The translations under genes and the position numbers were made by a program. 64,000 nt of DNA from Chelydra serpentina (Eukaryota; Chordata; Testudines; Chelydridae), in the NCBI GenBank assembly GCA_037349315.1, contig JBAIAC010000059.1, forward strand, positions 10,132,001-10,196,000, written 5' to 3'. This document shows positions 9,715 through 19,874 of the stretch, piece by piece. The notes under the pieces were generated by a model that ran no database searches, was not told the DNA's origin, and saw only the letters and a program-made list of their open reading frames with translations. The number at the start of each line of letters is the position of its first letter. Position 1 is the stretch's first letter.

Positions 9715-10029
9715 TTGGGAGTGTTTAGTCTGGTGAAGAGAAGACTGAGAGGGGACATGATAACAGTTTTCAAGTACATAAAAGGTTGTTACAAGAAGGA
9801 GGGAGAAGAATTGTTCTTCTTAACCTCTGAGGATAGAAGAAGAAGAAATGGGCTTAAATTGCAGCAAGTGAGGTTTAGGTTGGACATTAGGAAAAACTTC
9901 CTAACTGTCAGGGTGGTTAAGCACTGGAATAAATTGCCCAAGGAAGTTGTGAAATCTCCATCATTGGAGATTTTTAAAAGCATATTTTTTAGACAAACAC
10001 CTCTCAGGGATGGTCTAGATAATACTTAA
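9715..10029 (+). pseudogene. CR1 ORF2 C-terminal fragment
   Basis: A 104-residue frame reading GVFSLVKRRLRGDMITVFKYIKG at its start and VRVVKHWNKLPKEVVKSPSLEIFK near its end, the conserved C-terminal region of CR1 ORF2 after the RT domain. It is separated from the palm fragment by the nested hAT element and by frameshifts. About 70 bp of 3' UTR follow, ending in the CR1 octamer-like tail. Confidence 0.88.
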
Positions 10030-10098
10030 TCCTGCCATGAGTGCAGGGGACGGGACTAGATGACCTCTCAAGGTCCCTTCTGGTCCTATGATTCTATG

Positions 10099-10143
10099 TG
10101 TTTAAGTGCTTTGTTGAATAGGGATGATTTGCTGAATCGGGAG
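10099..10143. repeat. Palindromic repeat, right part
   Basis: TGTTTAAGTGCTTTGTTGAATAGGG...GCTGAATCGGGAGC completes the arm begun at 8604-8686. The two parts were separated by the CR1 insertion. Confidence 0.65.
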
Positions 10144-10574
10144 CTATGTTAGCACTGGAAAACTACAGGATTTCTAGTAAAAAGAGGAAAAATAATTACT
10201 ATTGTTTCTTCCTTCTAGGAGAAGGAAAAGCTAGAGCATTAGCTCTGCAGTGGCCGCTACACTCACACACCTCTTGTGTTTGTGTCACACGGAGCTATCC
10301 ACTTCTTGTTTGTGTTTGATCCAGTTGTACTTGTGTTAGAAAAATTGGCACTTTGGGCCAGTTCAAGACTTAACTCCCACCCTGTAGCATCCTAGCAACA
10401 GGATGCAGAGCAGGAAAGATTTGGCTCAGATTCATCTCTGTTTCAACACCATGGATTTTGGGTTGTGTGTTAGTGTGACATTCAGTTCTTTGATATGCAC
10501 TTGGAGAGTACTGTTAAATTGAAAGGGAGCGTGCTAGAGAGGCTATTAGTGTGTTAGCATGTGAGTGTTGTGAT

Positions 10575-10940
10575 TATTATATGTATTACAGTACAGCCTA
10601 GAGACCTCTGCTGAGATCTGTCCCCTCTGGGCTAAGGGTGGTGCACACACACACAAGAGACAGCTCCTGCCCTAAAGAGTTTACCATCTAAATAGACCAA
10701 GGGTGACAGAAGAGAAGTAATGTAGTTCCCATTTTACAGATGGGGAACCGAGGCACAGACAGACTTGAGGGGTAGATTTTCAAAGGCTCAATGCCTTAGG
10801 CACCTAACTCCCAAGTGCCACTTATACCTCTGAGTGCCTTGCCTGAAGTGAGGTCTTGCCCAAGGTATGGCAGAGGTGGGAACTGAAATCAGGTCTCTTA
10901 ACTCCCCAGTGCCTAAACTGATAGATCATCCTTCCTAATG
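10575..10940 (-). repeat. Composite MIR-like SINE with palindromic insert
   Basis: Minus-strand order: head (about 10940-10860, CAGGTCTCTTAACTCC region), insert (10852-10775), then CTGTCTGTGCCTCGGTTCCCCATCTGTAAAAT (10715-10768 reversed) and a long tail ending in AATAATAAT (10575). The insert contains AGATTTTCAAAGGCTCAATGCC...GGCACCTAACTCCC. It sits just after the GCAAG-TCACTT block, the same point as in the copies at 1881 and 17300. Confidence 0.65.
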
Positions 10941-10944
10941 AGCT

Positions 10945-13130
10945 AATGTTGGGATAGTGATATGCTGGGTCTGACTGTGCAATAATTAATGACTCCCTAG
11001 CTTTTTAGGTGTTTGATTTGTTGGGAGGAGATATCATGCTTAACTTTGTTACCACATTTCCACCAGTAGACGGGCTCTTTTATCACCGTAAAAGATGGCT
11101 TCCCACATGAATCTACGACTATCCTGTCAGTTACTTCTTTTGCTTTGAGCAAAAATAATTGTACAAGCATCTCATGGAGTGTCCTGGTGAATAGTTCCCT
11201 AAGTTGCACAGCTCTGCTTTTGTGTTTCTAGATCACAGATGATTTGCAGCTGATTCCAGTTTGGAGAAGTCAGCTGTGCACATTCAATGGCACTTACGAT
11301 ATCCTGTTGCGTTTGTAACAAATTGATTTAACAAGGCTTGAGTGCGAAAACATGAGACAAATGTGTTTGATGGAACCCCATCACCCATCAGGTTTTTGTT
11401 GGCAAAGTTTGATGCAGCTGCACTTGAGGGGCAGATAGAAGCCCTTCCAATGCTTAACTTCAGCGGCACTGTATGGGCACTGAGCATCTGGAGTTTAGGA
11501 GGATAAAGCAGACCCAAGAGCAGAATTATGGATCTTCACTCCATTATTCTAGTCTCGCCCGGCTTTTCTGCTAACTTGCTCATTCAGACATTGCCTTCTG
11601 TTGCGTTTAATTTCATGGGCCGCACACCATTTCAGCAGCATAGCTAGCAGCAACAAATGCAGTGTGCTTACCCTTGTACTGGTGTATGAATATATGCGAG
11701 TCTGTCCGGCTCTTACCTTGCTTTCCCCCACTCCCATTGGCCAGCTCTATATTCTAGCTCCGAGTCTGAGGTAGCTGTGAGCACACCTGGAAATCTTCAT
11801 TGTGGAGTGTCTGGCAAGTAGAAGTGGCCAGTCTGGTATTAGGGATGACCTGAGTGTGTGGGGGTTTTTTTGTTTTTTTTTAAAGAGGTTAATTTAAAAT
11901 GTGTAAAATTTCCCTGCCTCCTGGGAGTTCAGGGCATTCAGACAAGATGTGCCCCTGCTAATAGCTCCTATTTGATAAAATCATTGTGCATTATACTTAG
12001 AGATGTAAAGAGATGTCTGGCTCAGGGGCTGACCTATGGGCTGTGCCCAAGGGTGAGGGAAAGAAAAAGCAAGATTGTGACACGGGGAGAGGCAGGGGAA
12101 GGATGAAGATGAGAGTCTCTGTTTATCAACAGAACAAACCTTACGCCACTTGGGTAAGAGAATAAAGAAACTCTAGCGAGTTTAAGATGGCGGAATAGCT
12201 ATGTCATCTTTAGCAGAGGTGGGGTCAAATTACACAAGACCTAAAAATAATGGATTCCCCCCCCATAAAAGCCACTTCATATGCATACCCCTACCAGCCA
12301 CTGAACAGCCGGCAGTGTGTGCAGTCCATGGAATCATATGATTCATAGCCACTGAATTTCCCCTTCTCTTGGGTCACATTGTGATGTGTCCTCAGGGGAG
12401 AGGGTCCAGGGTTAATGATTCTTCTCTTCCCCTGCTCCCGCACCAGCAGCATTCGGCTAACAATGCTTAGCTGGCCGATGCATTGTCTGCTGTTCACGGT
12501 TACGCTTCGTGGTCCAGGAAGGTTCCGTTCCACCATGGATCCGACAAACAGGATGTTGGGCTCTGTCTCTTTGATATCCAAGAATCCTGCCTTAATCCTT
12601 TGGTCTTTAATAGGCATCTCCCTGAAGTCAGTTTCTAGTCCTTTTCTGTGTAGAAAACACCTGTCACTCAAAGCCCCATCTGGCTTTGGGTAAAGAACAG
12701 GTGGAACAGTGATGCCAGAAGAGCAGCTCTTCCTACCGCAGACTGATCCCTCGATTTAGCAGGTTTCAGCTGATCTGAACAAAATGTCCCCTTCATGGAA
12801 AATTTGATTCGTAATAAAAAGAAAACTAAATATTTTGAACAGATCACCCAGCCCTGTGTAAAGATCTCCGTTTTGTGTTAATGGTTAATAGGTGTATTCT
12901 AAGAGGTAAGGGCTAGTGAAATATACCGTTTCTTTGGTTTTTAACAGGAATTGATGATTTAATAAGCAGCTATAAATCTCTGGAATGTACAGAGATAGTC
13001 AAACAACACACTCCTGCCAATTTTTCACTGACTAGACTTAAAACCTATGACTCATAATGGCCTGTTCCATTCTCCACCTCAAATGCCCTTTTTTTTGGTT
13101 GCTGTTGGTAGAGGTGCTTTGTGCTACAGA
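10945..13130. other. Unassigned non-coding stretch
   Basis: No gene or clear repeat recognised. The longest open frame, 126 codons at 12291-12671 minus, has no domain, no composition bias and an overlapping plus-strand frame (12415-12693), so it is most likely chance. Poly-T/poly-C tracts occur at about 11865-11882 and 12257-12264. Confidence 0.45.
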
Positions 13131-13134
13131 TTGC

Positions 13135-13294
13135 AGGTGTGGCGGCCGGGGGTGCGGGTGGGGGAGGGCACTGGGGAGGGGGTGAGCGCCCCGGGCTGGG
13201 TGGCAGAAGGGTGCGGGGGGGAGCCCAGGGCTGGGGTGGGGGACAGCCAAAAACTTTTTTGCTTGGGGTGGCAAAAAACCTAGAGCCAGCCCTG
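13135..13294 (-). mobile_element. GC-rich hAT-like MITE, one end only
   Basis: In minus orientation it begins CAGGGCTGGCTCTAGGTTTTTTGCCACCCCAAGC, close to the left end of 31414-31716, and continues into a C/G-rich interior. The other terminus is absent. Four overlapping frames on both strands (13038-13309) are by-products of GC richness. Confidence 0.7.
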
Positions 13295-13467
13295 CGCACG
13301 TGCACGTGAAATCTTTTTCATTTCTATAGCAAAGCTATAGAATGCTAAAAATCACACAAGGAAAACATTCCTGAATGGTCCCATTACTGCAGCCTCATAA
13401 ATAGGGTTTGCAGTGGGCGTTCTGACAGCCCTAAAGAGGCACTGTCAGCCTACTCAGCTGGCAGTAT

Positions 13468-13580
13468 ATTACTGTGTCTCCAGTGATCTCAAAGTACTTT
13501 ACAAACTTTCATTCATTCATTCTAACACCACCCCCAAGTAGGCTTTATTTATTACCACTGGGGTTTTTTTTGCGGGGAGG
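13468..13580 (-). repeat. MIR-like SINE 3' part
   Basis: GTGATCTCAAAGTACTTTACAAACTTTCATTCATTC...AACACCACCCCCAAGTAGGC...TTATTACCACTGGGG is the minus-strand 3' region of a MIR-like SINE (AGCGCTTTACAAAC motif decayed). Confidence 0.5.
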
Positions 13581-13601
13581 ACTGAGTAGGAGAGAATTTG
13601 G

Positions 13602-13945
13602 GAGCCAAATTCTGATACCCTTACTTATGCTAGACAGTATCTTAAGGTAAAGTTTTCAAAAGCGCCTAAGTGACTTAAGACACTGAGTCCTATTTTCAAA
13701 AGTGACTTAGGCCCAGATCCTCAAAGGAATTTTGGTGCTTAACTCCCTTTTATTGACTTTCCATGAGACTTGGGTTTCTAAGTGCCTATGTCACTTTTGA
13801 ATATGGGACTTTGGCTCCCAAGTCACTTAGGCACTGTGGAAAAATGTTATCTTTAGTCCACAGGTGATCACAATGAAATCGGTGGGGCCACTTGTGGAGC
13901 AGAGTGGTGTTCATAATGATAAAAGGTATCAGAATCTGGCCCTAG
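13602..13945. repeat. Palindromic repeat carrying a nested palindrome
   Basis: The outer arms are GCCAAATTCTGATACCCTTACTTATG (13602) and ATAATGATAAAAGGTATCAGAATCTGGCCC (ending 13945). Between them lies a second, independent palindrome (13649-13853). Related to copy 1 at 263-352, which lacks the insertion. Confidence 0.7.
13649..13853. repeat. Inner palindrome (CTAAGTGACTT type)
   Basis: Left arm TTTTCAAAAGCGCCTAAGTGACTTAAGACACTGAGTCC, right arm GGGACTTTGGCTCCCAAGTCACTTAGGCACTGTGGAAAAATG. Additional internal arms TTTTCAAAAGTGACTTAGG and CTATGTCACTTTTGAATATGG give a double fold. Relatives are at 22185-22333 and 49203-49330. Confidence 0.75.
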
Positions 13946-14639
13946 GTGATTTCCCCAAGGTCTTGATGAATCAAAGGCAAAATGGGTGATAGACTGTTTA
14001 GAAGTGTCTTGACATTGTTTTGGAGCTTACAAATCCCAATGCTGTAGGGCTCCTATGAGTCTGAGCGTACAAGGCTTAGTGGAGAGAAGGAATAGTATAA
14101 CTATTAGTATAACTAACTTTTAAAATGATCTAAAATAGCTTTTTTACTTATAATATTGTTGCAGTTTAAATGTCTGATATCTCAGAGTCCTGCAGGGATG
14201 AAACAAAATCTTATTCCAGTGGAAAGTTGAGATTCTTGGCTTTTTAATGGTACACAACTCCTTTTTCTACCCATAACTGGTCTAGAGATATTGAACCTTA
14301 AATCTGCTACTGAATATTGCTTTTCCTGGACTTTGGGCTAGTGTTATCTTGGGAGAAATTCTATCATTGTGCGGTGAGGGAGGATGAAGAAAACATTTCC
14401 TTGGTAAATTGCAGGCGGGGGGAAGGGCATTTTTTGTGTGTGGGGAGGAGGGAGGCATCTGTGTGACTATGGCAAGAAGTTTAGACAGTTGAAAATAGCC
14501 CTGATTGGGGGCAGAATGCAAGTGAGGTGGTCAGAGGTGCATAGTACAGGCAATGCATCATGTGACTCTGCAGTTGATAACTGCAGACTGATAACTACCA
14601 AGTAATAGATCAAAAAGGCTTTGAAACGCTGGGTAAGCA

Positions 14640-14717
14640 TTATCCCCATGGTACAGATGAAGAAACTGAGGCAAGCTAATTACTCAAGGTCACTCAGCAG
14701 GTCAGCATCAGAACTAG
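14640..14717 (-). repeat. MIR-like SINE, first part (split by LINE)
   Basis: ATTATCCCCATGGTACAGATGAAGAAACTGAGGCAAGC...GGTCACTCAGCAGGTCAGCATCAGAACTAGG is the minus strand of the MIR core. The continuation (CAGAACTCAATTCTCCTCGC...GGTGCCCTCTCCAC) is found at 16056-16112 beyond the LINE. Confidence 0.75.
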
Positions 14718-14839
14718 GTTAAAAGACAGAGAACAAAGAGTAGGAATAAATGGTAAATTTTCACAATGGAGAGGGGTAACTAGTGGTGTTCCCCAAGGGT
14801 CAGTCCTAGGACCAATCCTATTCAATTTATTCATAAATT

Positions 14840-15020
14840 GAGGGGAGGGATAGCTCAGTGGCTTGAGCATTGGCCTGCTAAACCCAGGGTTGTGAGTTCA
14901 ATCCTTGAGGGGGCCATTTAGGGATCTGGGGCAAAAATTGGGGGTTGGTCCTGCTTTGAGCAGGGGGTTAGACTAGATGACCTCCTAAGGTCCCTTCCAA
15001 CCCTGATATTCTATGATTCT
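14840..15020 (+). repeat. tRNA-derived SINE with CR1-like tail (turtle type)
   Basis: The head GAGGGGAGGGATAGCTCAGTGG contains a pol III A box (14851-14861), and the B box is GAGTTCAATCC (14894-14904). The body GGTTAGACTAGATGACCTCC and the tail CCTTCCAACCCTGATATTCTATGATTCT resemble the 3' end of CR1 (compare 10040-10098), so CR1 machinery probably mobilised it. About 181 bp, full length. It interrupts the LINE between TTCATAAA and AAATGTTTTGG, with a short (A)AAT duplication. This family points to a cryptodiran turtle. Confidence 0.93.
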
Positions 15021-15046
15021 AAATGTTTTGGAAGAAGGGGTAAACA

Positions 15047-15286
15047 GTGAAGTGGCAAAGTTTGCCGATGGATACTAAGCTGCTCAAGATAGTTAAGCCC
15101 AAAGCAGACTGTGAAGAACTTCAAAAAGATCTCACAAAACTAAGTGATTGGGCAACAAAATGGCAAATGAAATTTAATGTGGATAAATGTAAAGTAATGC
15201 ACATTGGAAAAAATAACCCCAACTATACATACAATATGATGGGGGTTAATTTAGCTGCAACTAATCAGGAAAAAGATCATGGATAG
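15047..15286 (+). pseudogene. LINE RT, segment after motif C
   Basis: Upstream of this frame the sequence TTTGCCGATGGATACTAAG (15061-15079) is motif C, FADDTKL, with one extra G at about 15070, a frameshift in the catalytic motif. The frame then reads ELQKDLTKLSDWATKWQMKFNVDKCKVMHIGKN, the conserved region after the palm (thumb-proximal), before another frame break at about 15286. Confidence 0.88.
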
Positions 15287-15785
15287 TTCTCTGAAGACGT
15301 CCATGCAGTGTGCAGCGGCAGTCAAAAAAGCAAACAGGATGTTAGGAATCATTAAAAAAGGGATAGAGAATAAGACAGAGAATATCTTATTGCCCTTATA
15401 CAAATCCATAGTGCGCCCACATCTTGAATACTGCATACAATTGTGGTCTCCTCATCTCAAAAAGGATATACTGGCATTAGAAAAGGTTCAGAGAAGGGCA
15501 ACTAAAATGATCAGGGGTCTAGAATGGGTCCCATATGAGGAGAGATTAAAGAGGCTAGGACTTTTTAGCTTGGAAAAGAGGAGACTAAGGGGGTATATGA
15601 TAGAGGTATATAAAATTATGAGTGGTGTGGAGGAAGTGAATAAGGAAAAGTTATTTACTTGTTCTCATAATAGAAGAACTAGGGGCCACCTAATGAAATT
15701 AGTGGGCAGCAGGTTTAAAACAAATAAAAGGAAGTTCTTCTTCACACAGCGCACATGTGGAACTCCTTGCCTGAGGAGGCTGTGA
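15279..15785 (+). pseudogene. LINE ORF2 C-terminal region, 168 residues
   Basis: Longest open frame in the window. It begins around [25 protein letters not shown] and contains [51 protein letters not shown] and a final [13 protein letters not shown], the C-terminal signature of CR1-group ORF2. Frame breaks occur before 15279 and near 15785 (CTCCTTGCCTGAGGAGGC). The remaining ORF and 3' UTR continue to 16053. It is a retrotransposon remnant, not a host gene. Confidence 0.92.
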
Positions 15786-16055
15786 AGGCTAGGACTATAA
15801 CAGGGTTTAAAAGAGAACTGGATAAATTCATGGAGATGAAGTCCATTAATGGCTGTTAACCAGGATGGGTAAGGAATGGTGTCCTTAGCCTCTGTTTGTC
15901 AGAGGGGGGTGATGGATGGCAGGAAAGAGATCACTTGATCTGTTAGGTCCACTCATTCCGGGGCACCTGGCATTGGCCATTGTTGGTGGACAGGATACTG
16001 GGCTGGATGGACCTTTGGTCTGACCCAGTACGGCCTTTCTTATGTTCTTATGTAG

Positions 16056-16112
16056 GAACAGAACTCAATTCTCCTCGCTCCTACTTTGGTGCCCTCTCCA
16101 CTGGCATCACAC
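16056..16112 (-). repeat. MIR-like SINE, second part
   Basis: CAGAACTCAATTCTCCTCGCTCC...GGTGCCCTCTCCAC continues the minus-strand MIR interrupted at 14717. Confidence 0.6.
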
Positions 16113-17295
16113 TGATTCTTTTGTAAAAGGGACTCCACCACCACAAGTTATGGCCAAAAATTCCCTTCTTGGATCTGCATGGTGAACTGTGACTGTTGTT
16201 TTGCATTTTTGACAAGCACATAGCTCCCACTGAAACTGAAGGGAATTTCACATATGTTGGGAAATTATAAAATTGGAGTCAAGATCTGACATGCAGATGG
16301 TGAAAGGGGAATTTTTCCCTAAGCAAACCAAGATGCATGCACTTAATGATCTGCATCGTATGGTTCAGATTTTCCTTAAGCAGCTTCCTGTATTGTGGGC
16401 ACCGATCTATGCTCACAATTAAATATGGAGACAAAACTGCCATCACCGTGGCACTCATTTGGAAGTTTAAATGTGGGCACAATCTGCATGGTGCTGAGTG
16501 CCCTCATCTCTTGGGTCTTTTGGGGAGTTGAGAGCCCAGAGCCTCATGAGATTTGCTCCTATTGGGCAGTTAGGTTCAGTTGCAGGGACAACTTCAATAC
16601 CCACAATATTTCAGAGCAGGTTATTGTTCTGTTAAAAGCCCGGGTCTATTTCCCAGTAGATATTAACGAGACCTTATTAGCATTTCCATTGTGGTGGCAG
16701 GATCCTGAAAAACCCGAAAGCCAGTGTGAGCCATTTGCTGCGCTCGAGATAGCTGTTATGTGCTCTTCCTGCACAAAGTGGCTCATGTTTGACCTAAGAT
16801 GTAGAATTCTGCCATTTTCACAGTGATACTAGCAAGCAGCAGTTCTAGAGAGTTAAGTGTCACCGTAAAGTAAAATGCAGAGCAATAGCGCACATCATGT
16901 GAGTGCTTGGATGTTTTCCAGCATTTTCAAGGAAGAGTAGCTATAACAGCTATAATAACATAGATACTCTGTACAGTTCTCCCAGACTTGGAAGAAAAAT
17001 ACTGATACTTTCCTAAGTTCCATCCTTTTCAGTTTCAGGGGGGTTTTTTTTGTTTATTTTTTAAAGCTGATTCTCAGTAACTTTTTTTGTTCCCTTTTTT
17101 CAAAATGACATGAGGCAAACTGATGATTTACCTCTGATCCATCTACTATAATGAGACTAAAACAGGGAGTGGCTGCTTCTTTCTTTTTAAATAGCAATTG
17201 ACAAGGATACTAGTCTTGCCTACATAGCCTTTTCTGAGTAATGCACAGAATTGGGGGAGGAAGGATGATCTTGCTTTTAATGCATTGAATTAGAA
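16113..17295. other. Unassigned non-coding stretch
   Basis: No gene or clear repeat. The 143-codon frame at 16395-16826 overlaps other frames and has no domain; I read it as chance. T-rich runs occur at 17041-17100. Confidence 0.4.
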
Positions 17296-17299
17296 TTTA

Positions 17300-17508
17300 G
17301 CAACTTTGGGTTAAGTTCCCAGCTCTGACACAGACTTCCTGTGTCACCTTGAGCAAATCACTTAGGGCCAGATTTTGAAAGGTATTCTGGCACCTAAATA
17401 TCTTTAAAATCTGGCCTTTAATATCTTGGTGCCTCAATTTCACACCTGTAAATTGTGTTATTTCCTTACCTCACATACATGTTGTGATGATTGATTAATG
17501 TATGTCTA
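17300..17508 (+). repeat. Composite MIR-like SINE with palindromic insert
   Basis: GTTCCCAGCTCTGACACAGACTTCCTGTGTCACC...GAGCAAATCACTTA is the MIR core. GGGCCAGATTTTGAAAGG...AAAATCTGGCC (17366-17418) is the palindromic insert. The MIR resumes at ATATCTTGGTGCCTCAATTTC and runs to the CTCACATACATGTTGTGATGATTG region. Confidence 0.7.
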
Positions 17509-17514
17509 TCTTAG

Positions 17515-17690
17515 TTACTAATATAGATCTAACTGCTATATTATATGAGCACCTCATAGTTTTTATGTATTTATTTTCACTGCACCCCTGTGAGGTCAGG
17601 AAGTACTATCATCCCCCATTATACAGATTGGGATCTGACAAAGAGAGAATAAGTGACTTGCCCATCTTCCTAGACTCAGATGTTGAGATA
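17515..17690 (-). repeat. MIR-like SINE
   Basis: CACCCCTGTGAGGTCAGGAAGTACTATCATCCCCCATTATACAG...GAATAAGTGACTTGCCCATC is a minus-strand MIR-like copy, tail to tail with the preceding plus-strand copy. Confidence 0.65.
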
Positions 17691-17694
17691 GATT

Positions 17695-19080
17695 TTGCAC
17701 TTTATACACAATGCAATAAACTTACTAATAGGTATAACTCTAAACAAGACTGAGTTTTGTAAGAGTAGTAGTAATTATTATGAAAGATGTAAAGTATTAT
17801 TTTATTTGATTCTGCTATTAGTCACATTGAAGAAAAATAACTTACAACAAGATCCCAGCATTAGATGCAGAATTGTGTGTAGATTATGTTGGATTTCTGA
17901 ATTACATATAAAATACATACCCAATCTTGTGCATTAACATCATGGCCAAGGATTGAAAGAGGGGACCCAGGGGAAGAGGACACATTCCCAAACTCCACCC
18001 ACAAATAAAGCTCCACCCACTTGAGTCTAACACAAGAAATCACTTGCGATAGATTGTGCTGATCAAAAAATGAATGTCCTTCTTCCTTGTGTTCTTTGAT
18101 CAGTAGTGAAATAGTTAGGTGTTCACATTGATGTTAGCCTTCAGAATTAATGAATGGGGGCAATTAATCCATTTCTCAGCACCATTATTTCAGTCTCTGC
18201 AGCCTTAAGCAGGCATTGCTTTGTGTCTGGTTCCTGTTTTGAAGGGTGGGTTTTTTTCACAATCACAAGGACTGGAAGCTTAATTTTTTTAAAAAATGGA
18301 AGCTTAGCGCTTGGAGCACAAGATGGCTGCCTCCAGAATAAAGTACTGATCCACTGAGCTGTTGCAAGCCAGCCTAATTTGACCCCTGAATATGGCAATG
18401 TGTTGAACATCTAGGACTAGACGGTCAGCTGATGTAAATCAATATTGCTCTATTGTGGGATCTGGCCCCTAAAACAATTTTGCAAAATGGAAAGTTTGAG
18501 GCTTTAGACTAACTACAAAACTGAAATATGTAAGCTTATTTCAAACTCTGTTAGTCCTTCAAAAAAGTGTTGTTAGCTAACAACAATTAGTTTTAATGTG
18601 ATTGTTTCTCACTGGTCTTTTCGTTTTACTAAACTTTTCACATATTTGAGAAAAAGTGTTTAGGATGATGTGTGAAGACAATCACAATAAAAGGATAGTC
18701 TTTCTTGTGCTATTTTGGTGCTTGCTCTTCCAGTCTTGGCTGGAACCAGGAAGCGCTGGAGGGACACACAAACAAAATATAAAGTGAATCAAACGTTTTT
18801 GAACTGCCTGAAAAGTTTGTTTTGAACTTGTTTCCAGTTTTACAGGAGCTTGGGTTATTTCTTATTTTTATATGAACTCATTCTTCCATTCCCATTACTT
18901 CGTAGTCTTCCTTTTTTCCGGGCTCATAGGAACCAGTTAAAAGGGAAGCTTAATTTATTCCATTTCCCAGGCCTAGTTAATTGTTCTATAGGGAGAGAGG
19001 AGCCTTAATGTTTGTAAGATGTCGAACTGACCCTGAGTGCCATCCAGTTTTGACATACAATCTCATGGGAGGTAACACGC
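17695..19080. other. Unassigned non-coding stretch
   Basis: 18420-18470 looks like half a palindromic repeat (GTCAGCTGATGTAAATCAATATTGCTC...GGGATCTGGCCC). Nothing else recognised. Frames in this stretch are short and domain-free. Confidence 0.4.
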
Positions 19081-19084
19081 TTCA

Positions 19085-19225
19085 GTGGTTAGAATGTGGA
19101 ACCAAGTTCTATTTCCAACTCTGCTATTGGCTGCTACAATATGGCTTCAGGCAAAGTTGATTGATTCTTTTGTGCCCCCAGTTCCCTATCAGTAAATAGG
19201 GGCTAGTGCTCTGATATCCATGGAT
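19085..19225 (+). repeat. MIR-like SINE, decayed
   Basis: CTTCAGTGGTTAGAATGTGG...CAACTCTGCTATTGGCTGC...CCCAGTTCCCTATCAGTAAATAGGGG follows the MIR order of head, core and CAGTTTCCCCATCTGTAAAAT. Confidence 0.5.
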
Positions 19226-19444
19226 GAAAGGTGCCATGTATACACAAAACATTCTTTTGTTTATTTCCACTATCCAAAACCAAGAAGAGACGTTGCCTAT
19301 AGCTGGAAACCTCCCTGCCATTATGATTGTGTTCCCTGGTTGACAGTATGCAAGACAAACTCATAGTATGCCTAAGAAAACACATGATGTTTTATTGTTC
19401 CAAATGCTGAATAGTGTAGGTGGCTCAATCTGAGTTGCCGTATA

Positions 19445-19664
19445 CAGTGGTTCTCAAACTTTTGTACTGGTGACCCCTTTCACATAGCAAGCCTCTGAGC
19501 GCAACCCCCCCATATAAATTAAAAACACTTTAAAAAATATTTAACACCATTATAAATTCTGGAGGCGAAGCAGGGTTTGGGGTGGAGGCTGGCAGCTCGC
19601 GACCCCCCCATGTAATAACCTGGTGACCCCCTGAGGGGTCCCGACCCCCAGTTTGAGAACCCCT
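19445..19664. mobile_element. hAT (Charlie-type) MITE with 8-bp target duplication
   Basis: Termini CAGTGGTTCTCAAACTTTTGT and AGTTTGAGAACCCCT. GCCGTATA is repeated at 19437-19444 and 19665-19672 (perfect; the terminal G at 19665 could belong to either element or duplication). The interior matches the copy nested in CR1 at 9302-9525. Confidence 0.92.
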
Positions 19665-19839
19665 GCCGTATAAGATACCGTTCCTTTCTGATGATGTGAG
19701 GCAGTGTCTCATGAGATCCCTTGTGCACGTTGCCTGTAGTTCACATGGTCACACAGGTCAGCTCTGTGACTCAAGGCATGTTTAAAATAACCGCAGTGCG
19801 TTATTTCCTTTATCCCACACACAAGTGATTGCTTTGCAA

Positions 19840-19870
19840 AAATAAATAAAAATAAATAAATAAATACATA
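19840..19870 (+). repeat. (AAAT)n microsatellite
   Basis: AAATAAATAAAAATAAATAAATAAAT simple repeat. Confidence 0.85.
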
Positions 19871-19874
19871 AAAA

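Larger units (their letters stand above)
8687..10098 (+). mobile_element. CR1 LINE, 5'-truncated
   Basis: The 3' two-fifths of a CR1 retrotransposon: reverse-transcriptase palm (8700-9010), C-terminal region (9715-10029) and a 3' end GGTCCCTTCTGGTCCTATGATTCTATG. The 5' truncation at about 8687 is usual for CR1. It interrupts a palindromic repeat (8604-8686/10099-10143) and is itself interrupted by a hAT miniature element at 9302-9525. A stop codon, frameshifts and loss of the catalytic Asp pair make it inactive. Confidence 0.92.
14725..16053 (+). mobile_element. CR1-group LINE with a SINE inside
   Basis: 5'-truncated LINE. It carries RT motif [17 protein letters not shown] (14785-14835), the palm continuation from 15021, a long C-terminal region (15279-15785) and a 3' UTR ending GGCCTTTCTTATGTTCTTATG (16033-16053). 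The 3' tail differs from the ATTCTATG tail at 10098, so this is a second CR1-group lineage. A tRNA-SINE (14840-15020) splits the RT, and the whole unit splits a MIR-like SINE. Confidence 0.9.

Noticed and set aside
12291..12671. 126-codon minus-strand frame
   Set aside because: No recognisable family, and an overlapping antisense frame of 92 codons; most likely chance.
14840..14910. tRNA gene
   Set aside because: This is the head of a SINE followed by a CR1-like tail, nested in a LINE.
16395..16826. 143-codon plus-strand frame
   Set aside because: No domain; overlaps another plus frame and lies in unassigned non-coding DNA.
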